Source: Mercurialis annua (lineage: Eukaryota > Streptophyta > Magnoliopsida > Malpighiales > Euphorbiaceae). Taken from it: a stretch of DNA of 64,000 nt. This document shows, piece after piece, positions 56,750-64,000 of the stretch (the first letter of the stretch is position 1; each line of letters begins with the position of its first letter). The position numbers and the translations under genes were made by a program. The notes under the pieces were generated by a model. That model was not told where the DNA came from. It made no database searches and saw only the letters and a program-made list of their open reading frames with translations. The DNA lies in the NCBI RefSeq assembly GCF_937616625.2, contig NC_065574.1:29142501-29206500 (forward strand), written 5' to 3'.

Positions 56750-59270
56750 ATACGTGTCAAATGAAAGAAAATATATATAAATATAACTTTCAGAAACAAT
56801 GATACAATAAATATCACATCATACATTTATCGCGAACGTAATTCCTGTATTACGTTCTAGAAGCTGTGAAGAAAGAGATGGGTTACTTACAGGAAGTTGA
56901 TGTGAAACATCGGTATCTGCGTCTATATATGACGTAGAATAGAATGTTGCAGAAACGAATGTGGTGAGTACTACAGTAGAAAATTCTGAATTTAATTGAG
57001 TTATCGGAGATATGAAGAAAGAAGTGATGTGACAGACGAACAGTCTGTAAATGACAGAAAAATGACAGCAATACAAAAATTTGAAATGTACCCAATAAGT
57101 ATAAAGAAAGCCGTTAATAGTCGCAGAGCGTATAATCTAGAGTAGGACTTACGATTTTATGAAGATTTTGAAAGTTTTTATGATTTTTCAAGATATAATT
57201 GTGCTCAGACATCACATATGACATTGCATAATCATGATAGGAATGCATAAGAAAATGATTTTTCAAAATGTAGATCATGCATCGTATCTTTATAATGATA
57301 AAGAAAATGCAATTTTGAGCAACTCCTTGGTGATGAGAGGTGTCATCACTCTGAGCAAAAATTGTACTAACGATTTTAAATGATTTATGAAAAGTGGTTT
57401 AGAAAGAGCTGCGCAGCCAAAAGAAGTTTTAAAGTCGTTTTGTTCAGTAAGTAAACTCGGATATAAAGCCCTGCGACGAAGAATAAAAGATTCTTATTAA
57501 ATAAGAATAAAAATTGTAAAAGAAACTCCAATAACAGAATAAAGCCATGTTAATAATTATTGCAACGAAGCTAGTAGAGCTAAAGAAGAATGTGAATAAG
57601 GACTTATCGCCGGAGAGCATATGCAGATAAGCTGCAATGCACTGGCAATACTTAAGGATACAATATTTATCCTTATGATTGAACGAAGGACGAAAAGATG
57701 GTAATATGAATGATGAACATCAAGTGATATTTAAAGGATATACAACCTTATAATACCAGTGTTCGAAGAATATAGAAGTAGAAAGAAGAAGAGATATATA
57801 TAAATCAAGAGAGATAATGATGCTATATGACTGATATTAGGTGAAGTAACTAATATCAGCATCATGAACTATAAGTTGCGTTAACAGAATGGAGAAAGGT
57901 TAAGCGTAAAATTCTAACATAAGCAGAAAAGCACACGTATAGGTGTACGTGTTAATAAATGTAAGAGATACGTCAGAAGGCCAGATTATTAGAATAAAAT
58001 AGCAATTATGGAGCTATTATAAACGAAGGAAAGATACAGTGAATACAGTAAGTAAAGAATAAAGTAATACTTTATTACTATTGGACAGATAGGAGTGGGT
58101 TGTGTTTAGATGATACCTTGGGAAATGAGAATGAAGTTATGAAGCTAACCGAAAGTAAGAAGAAGAAGTATAAGATGAGAAAGGAAGTTGATTGTATACT
58201 AATAAAGAATGACAATTAAGGAAATAAATAAGTTATTAAAGATCTAATAGATCCATTGAAAATGAAGTTAGTTAAAAGTTAAGGATAAAGAAAGAAGTTA
58301 AACGAAAGCTAATTAACGAGAAAAGTCCTCGAAAAGGTTAACTGTTAAAGAAACCCATAAGGTTCTTAAGAGGTCAACAAGAATAAGGAATTAGGATGTA
58401 AAGAAGAGACAATTTTAATTGTTAAGTCAATTAGAGTAATTAGAGAATAGGTGAAGCAGATAAGAAAATGAGGATACGAATAGTATCAGTCAAAGAAGAA
58501 GGTTGTATAAGTTACACGATTAAGGGTAACGTGAAGTGAAACATTTAGGGTAACGGAAAAAGGAATGAAAGATCATAGTCAACAAGTGACATGAAGTTTA
58601 CAATAGTTTAAAAAGAGCAAGGGAAGAAGAGATCAAATATAGTAAAGGATGTATCAGGCTTAGCTATATTAAGAGATAGTGAATGTATTAGACGTAAAGT
58701 AAGTTGAAGAAAATTGAATAATAAAGAACAAAGTGTCAGATAATGACAGCAAGGAGTGAAAACTGACAAGAACCAGTTAAGAAAGGAAGGTGATAACTAC
58801 AGACGATAGGAAAGATCATAACTGTAAGTTATGATTACAAGAGAAAATATTCATAGGAATAGGCGTAAAGTAAGTACGTTATTAAAGATGGAGTCAACAC
58901 GTCGTGACTATTCACGTATCAAGGAGACGAGTAGCAACCCTATGGCTACTAAGAATGAAATGATGAATTGAGAAAACATTAGATTATGATTAGTGCCAAC
59001 TAGGTAGCAATGATGTAAGGACTACAATATCAAGAATACGTCGAAGGATCATACTATTTTGGAAAAGATAATAGATAAGACGAAGGTACCAATAAGAGAA
59101 TTTTCAACGATGTGACAGCAAACAGCTATACAAGACAGGAAGTTATGAGAAAAGAAGTAAAAGTTAAAGAACAAGAAAAGATACAACTAATATGTATTAA
59201 TGGACGCTAAGGAGGCAATAAGGATAAGTTTAGATCCCAACAAGATTTATGAAAATTCGAGGACGAATTT
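56750..59270 (+). other. Purine-rich non-coding interior of element D
   Basis: About 2.5 kb with strong A and G excess on the plus strand and no ORF over 85 codons on either strand. It lies where pol would be in an autonomous element, but I recognise no pol motif, so it looks like replacement sequence or very old decay. Retained length suggests a role in genome size or packaging, as proposed for large non-autonomous LTR elements. Confidence 0.7.
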
Positions 59271-59287
59271 TTATAAGGGGGGAAGAA
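59271..59287 (+). other. Polypurine tract of element D
   Basis: AAGGGGGGAAGAA just before the 3' LTR, preceded by TTCGAGGACGAATTTTT as in element B. Confidence 0.85.
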
Positions 59288-61853
59288 TGTAATACCCCAA
59301 AAATTGGACCACGTGTCCAGTTTCGATTCGCCAGAGTGGCGTTACCGGAAAGTTTTCCGATAAATAAGTTTTAGTAGGTCGGTTTTGGAAAAGATGATGA
59401 CGAATGAATTTAATAATATATTTCAATTCTAAAGTTAGAATTGGAATTAAAAGGAAGAATGTCAAGAAAAGTCTAAAATGAGGTACAGGGACCAAAGTGG
59501 TAATTTAGCCACTTTGTGTCGAAAATAGTAATATTGGATTTTGACTAGAAAGTGTTAATATCGAGTTCCGTATTATTTATCGGGAATAAATAATACGTAT
59601 AAGTCATCTTAAAAGAAGTTAACAATTTAGCTATGGACTAAATCGTACGATAGAAAAGTTTAAAAGATAAATGATAACAAACAAAAAGAACAAGGATCAA
59701 AGTGGCATTTTAGCCAAGATATATATAAGGAAAGAAATATGAATCAGATAGAGGAAGAGAAGCATCCAGAGACAGAGACAAGAGAAATCCATCGATCGGT
59801 TTCGTTTCGCCGCCGTTTCGCCGTTCGACGTCCGATTCAAGTGATTCAAGCGGCAATTTCTTCAGAATCGAATTCTCTATCAATATTAAGCTTCGTTTTA
59901 AGGTAAATATCTCGGTATTTGGTAGAAAATTCGAATATATAGCCGTTTTAGTTATAATTAAGAATTTAATGATTTTGGATCGTTTTTAACGTTTTTGGAA
60001 AAACGAAGATACGGGTTTTGTCGGAAACGAGGTGTTTGGTGTGTGTGGCAAGTGATAGCACGACAGGAAGCCCGGAAACGACGTTTCCGGGACTGCGTGT
60101 GGATCGCACGAGGTGTGCGATCGCACACCCGTGGTGAGCGAACGCACACCTGTGATTGTGTGCGGACGCACACCAGTGAAGGTGTGCAGACGCACACCAG
60201 TGAAGGTGTGCGCACGCACAACCAAAGTGTGCGAACGCACACCGGTGTGCGAACGCACACCGGTGTGCGAATGCACACCACCTTGTGCGGACACGCAGTA
60301 GGCCACGAGGGACTAAAACGAAATTTTTGTCGAGGGATTAAAATGGACATTTAGCCTTAAAAGAAATGGGATTTTGATATTTCAATATTAGATCCTAAAA
60401 ATGATTAAGAAACCCGATAAATTAAAAAGTAAAGTTTTAGCTCGGCGTTTTACGTGAGCTACGATAACAAAAAATGTCAAGGATATTATACGTTTCTCGA
60501 ATACGAGAAATAGAGTTCGAGATATCGCAATTATGATAAAGGAATAATGAGATCATAAATAACGTTAAAAATAAAACTAAACTCTAGAACTTAAAAATAT
60601 CATACGTATTAAAGTATAAGGTGCACGTCTAATCATTAAACAATTTGTCAGACGTGTCAGCAAATAGTGGGGTCAGTAGACGCGGACTAGCGAGAGTGTA
60701 CTATCAGATCGACCACATCATTACTTGGATAGCGGTCACTGTGAGTTGCATTTTACTTTCATGTATTATATATATATATAAAGTTATTTTGTATAGATAT
60801 ACATATACTGTTTATACGCATCGCATGTTATATAATTGATGGAAATGTATATGCTTTATTAATTTCTATATACGAGAACTAGTATGCGATCCGAAGAAAC
60901 TAGCTACCTATTGGGTGTCAATAGGCTGTGTGATCACCAGTATCGAGTCAGTCTAGTATATTTGCATTTGAGAAATGACTTGACACAGCTGGGAGCTGAT
61001 GATGATTATAAAATTTACATGGCTGGGCCACCAGCGAGTTAGACTCGCGATTGATATTTACGATTGGGTTTTTGATACAAGTGAGTACTCGGCTACGGTG
61101 TAGTCTGGAGTCCCCGTATCTAGTGGCTGGGCCACCAGCGAGTTAGACTCGCGATTGATATTTACGATTGGGTTGAATGATAATGATTATTCGAGAAATG
61201 TGTCGCATGCTAGGACATTAATTTCGTACGGATCAAATACATATTTATATGTTTTATATTATTGTTTCTTGAAATGCGATGCTATGTTTTTATGATAATA
61301 CCGTTAGTAAATGCAAACTCACTCAGTATTTTCCCAAATACTGATCCCTCACCTTTGATGTCTTTCAGGTGCTTAGCTTGTGGACTTAGCTAGAGGCCAA
61401 CTTTGAAGTCCAGAAGTCAGCTGTATATGTTAGTTTTTGACTTCTGTGAATGCTGCAGTAGTGGTCCTTTGTCGATAGTATAGTAGCCTAGACAACAGTT
61501 CATTTTGATTGTATATATTAACTGCTGTCATTGTTTTATATGCATTTTGATAGGCTACGTGTTTAGTATATGATCCACGGCCGCAGATGTCGGTGTGATG
61601 TTTTGAGACACTAACTGATGTATATAGTACCGCGAGGCCAGTTCGTACAGGGTACGGTAACTAGAGCCCGCGAGGTTAACAGAACAGTTAGTGTAAATGT
61701 TTATATATGTTATATATTTGCTTCTGTTGTGTTACGCTGTTTGTTTATATTATTTGCGAAAAATTATTTGTGATTTTAGGCTTGCTACGGGTTCCGGAGC
61801 TACCACTCCCGTTCCCTAGCGCCGGTTGCGGCTCAATATTTTGGGTCGTGACA
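59288..61853 (+). repeat. 3' LTR of element D (2566 bp)
   Basis: Nearly identical to 52669-55201. It differs by a roughly 15-bp deletion near its start and by a longer palindrome array (60112-60297). Confidence 0.93.
60112..60297 (+). repeat. Palindromic minisatellite in the element D 3' LTR
   Basis: Eight GGTGTGCGNNCGCACACC-type units plus a partial end unit, against six plus one in the 5' LTR. Some units carry single arm mismatches. Confidence 0.88.
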
Positions 61854-61858
61854 AAGAA
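61854..61858 (+). repeat. 3' target-site duplication of element D (AAGAA)
   Basis: Same five bases as 52664-52668. The copia codons continue at 61859. Confidence 0.95.
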
Positions 61859-62746
61859 GCAACTTACATTCTCGGTATTAGACTCTATAAAGATAGATCT
61901 AAGAGAATAATAGGTCTCTCCCAAAGGCTCTACTTAGAAAAGATATTGAAGAAGTTCAATATGGAAAATTCTAAGAGAGGACTGATTCCCGTTAGGCATG
62001 GAATTCACCTTTCAAAGGATATGTCTCCAAAGACATCTGAGGAAAGAGATGAAATGGCAAAGATGCCATATGCTTCGGCAATTGGAAGTCTTATGTATGC
62101 TATGTTGTGTACCAGGCCGGATATTGCCTATGCGGTTAGTTTAACTAGTCGATATCAATCCAATCCAGGTTCGGAACACTGGATGACTGTTAAGAATATC
62201 TTTAAGTACTTGAGAAGGACTAAAGATATGATCTTAACATATGGAGGAGGTGATCTACAAATAGACGGCTTTACAGATTCTGATTTTCAATCAGATATTG
62301 ACGATCGTAAGTCTATATCCGGATTCGTATTCATATGTAATGGAGGAGCGGTGAGTTGGAAGAGTTCCAAACAAGAAACCACTGCGGATTCCACCACAGA
62401 AGCCGAGTATATTGCGGCATCAAATGCTGCAAAGGAAGCTGTTTGGATTAAGAAGTTCGTTTTTTAACTTCGTGTGGTTCCTACCATTGAGTCGACGGTT
62501 CCTCTTTTCTGCGACAACAATGGTGCTATAGCCCAGGCAAAGGAACCCCGGTCTCACCAGAAATCCAAACACATAGAAAGGCGCTATCATATCATCCGAG
62601 AGATTGTTGGAAAGGGAGATGTGTCTTTCAAAAAGATAGCATCAGCCGATAACACGGCTGACCCACTGACAAAGCCCATGACCCAGAGTCAATTAGATTT
62701 ACATCTTGAGAAGATGGGGCTTAGATATAGTAGCCAATGGCACTAG
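61859..62746 (+). CDS. pol: Reverse transcriptase C-terminus and RNase H (copia C)
   Basis: Resumes the copia frame after element D: ATYILG, then RLYLEKILKKFNM, MPYASAIGSLMYAM, the CTRPDIAYAV block, and RNase H with TDSD, TTEAEY and LFCDNNGA active-site segments. RNase H would remove the RNA template. One TAA at 62465-62467 interrupts RNase H between these motifs, and reading continues in the same frame to the natural end at 62746 just before the polypurine tract. The rest matches the family well, so the stop is the main defect in this segment. Confidence 0.88.
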
Positions 62747-62748
62747 TG

Positions 62749-62760
62749 CAAGTGGGAGAT
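62749..62760 (+). other. Polypurine tract of copia C
   Basis: CAAGTGGGAGA before the LTR, identical to that of copia A. Confidence 0.75.
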
Positions 62761-64000
62761 TGTTAGTAGTATGTGCCCTAGGGCCATTTTGTATTTATAC
62801 TTGTATAAACAAATCCCATTGGCAATGATATATATGTTTTATCTGAACTAAGTACCTCATCAACTAAGTGTTTATTTATTGCATATTGTCCTTATCATAA
62901 TGTGATAGAATCTATTCTTAAGGTGTTGAGAATATGAGTGACATATTCTATTATACAAGTGATCTAAATAACCGTTCACGATCGATGGTGTCCTACGAGT
63001 AAGGGCATCGCATTATCTCGGAAAGATCGTCACCTCTGTTTATTCTCCTGATTAATAAAGAGTTACTAATTATAGTAAGCAGTGAGTCTCATACTGCTTG
63101 ATAGGTATCAGAATAAACATATGGACACTCAAAGGGTTTGAGTGAGTCGAACAAGTGACGCCAGATGACTTATACATGGTATTTCATCAAAGTCAATTTA
63201 ATGTCATCTATTTCATAATTGTACATATGTCCTTTGACTTGCGGTGACACTATCTTGTATATAGGTGATTAGAGTTTAATACTCCTTATCCCTAGATCTT
63301 TCATGAGCTAGGGTCGCGAGATGTGTTGGCTCTAGTTAGTTGTATATGGAGATAGGGGTTTAACCAAGAGAGGATTTATCACTCCGGATGAACGGAGAAA
63401 AGATTCTATGCTATCTCAAATTGATCTTGATGGATGATAGAACCTGCGCAGGTGTATATGACTTACTTAGAAAGTTGTTTCTAGTGGAAGTCATATTTAT
63501 CAAGAATAAGAACTGAGATGAGGTCATATGATCAAGACAAACAGTGTTTGACTTAACCGTGACACTAGTCGAAATCGAAATCTTAGATGAATGGAATTTT
63601 GAGTGTACGGTAATTATGAACATTGGTTCTTAAAGAATGCATCGAAACATTCATATCTATTTGGGGGTCGTGATATGTGGCAACACCTTTGCTTGGTGTG
63701 TGACACCTAGCATGTGAGGTGTTGCATTCTTAAGCAAAGCTCTACCCTATAAATAGAGGTTGTCTTTGCTCATTCTATACACACTACACTTAAGAGAGCA
63801 TATTTGAAGGAGTTCAAGTAGTCATCAATCACAGAAAAGCTTGGAGAAAGTTTTTCATACATCCCAACAAAGACATAATTGAGGCGAGAGTTTGAACTTA
63901 GGGTTGCTCGGCAAGAGAAACTCTTGCAGATTACTTCAAGGCGAGCATTCAATCAGACGCATACTCGTGTGGACGAGCTTGAGGTCGCCGTACTATCGGG
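62761..64000 (+). repeat. 3' LTR of copia C (runs off the window, internally deleted)
   Basis: Starts TGTTAG. Compared with the solo LTR it lacks about 540 bp after position 63677, joining GATATG directly to TGGCAACACC. TATA box at 63748. The distal part belongs to the same LTR subfamily as 45421-46534. The end and the outer target duplication are beyond the window. Confidence 0.88.

Larger units (their letters stand above)
52669..61853 (+). mobile_element. Non-autonomous gypsy-type element D (TR-GAG-like) nested in copia C
   Basis: A 9185-bp LTR element with 2.5-kb LTRs, initiator-tRNA primer site, a single Gag-like ORF, about 2.5 kb of purine-rich non-coding DNA, a polypurine tract and a perfect AAGAA duplication. 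It has no protease, reverse transcriptase, RNase H or integrase. Published terminal-repeat elements with only a GAG domain (TR-GAG) have this layout. Its LTR ends (TGTAATACCCC...TCGTGACA), primer site, tract and internal hairpins match element B, so enzymes from a B-like relative could mobilise it (inference). The LTRs are nearly identical, implying recent insertion. Confidence 0.9.
45421..64000 (+). mobile_element. Ty1/copia element C with two nested insertions
   Basis: The second copia element, same family and strand as A. It has a truncated 5' LTR, primer site, leader (split by a solo LTR), gag, pol (split by element D), polypurine tract and a 3' LTR running off the window. Discounting the insertions, the gene order is Gag, protease, integrase, reverse transcriptase, RNase H (copia order). 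Stops in protease and RNase H, a frameshift and a stop before integrase, and a lost catalytic aspartate make it inactive. Confidence 0.92.

Overview
This window is repeat-dominated nuclear DNA from a flowering plant. The evidence is the LTR retrotransposons, with Ty1/copia and Ty3/gypsy polyproteins of plant type, initiator-methionine-tRNA primer sites and 2 to 2.6 kb LTRs, together with a long tandem satellite. I cannot name the species. I see no host single-copy gene, no rRNA or tRNA gene and no bacterial gene. The setting looks pericentromeric or otherwise heterochromatic, which is an inference.

Layout: (1) 1-4958 is the 3' part of a copia element (A), with a decayed gag, most of pol deleted, and a complete 3' LTR. 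(2) 4959-45420 is a satellite of 99-bp and 147-bp monomers. Units read in one orientation at 4959-7480 and 23144-45420, and in the opposite orientation at 7575-21726. (3) The inverted block carries a nearly intact gypsy chromovirus-like element (B, 9996-19497) with a perfect 5-bp target duplication. (4) Foreign fragments interrupt the satellite at 7882-8112, 21727-23143 and 25521-25706. The first two share a segment in opposite orientation. (5) 45421-64000 is a second copia element (C) whose 5' LTR is truncated at the satellite edge. A solo LTR of its own family (47362-49349) sits in its leader, and a non-autonomous gypsy-type element (D, 52669-61853) with only a Gag-like ORF sits in its reverse transcriptase gene.

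Relationships: B and D differ in most of their sequence but share LTR ends, the primer site, a motif just upstream of gag, and an ordered set of short hairpins inside the LTR. Several stems differ between the families by compensating changes. Both also carry, at the same LTR position, a tandem array of 18-bp palindromes whose arms differ but remain complementary. This suggests that D is mobilised by B-type proteins and that the LTRs encode a conserved structured RNA (or DNA) module. It is the strongest candidate here for something undescribed.

Inferred order of events: satellite array, then copia insertions at its edges and rearrangement of the array, then the solo LTR and gypsy elements B and D. 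All element coding regions here carry stops, frameshifts or deletions except the Gag-like ORF of D.
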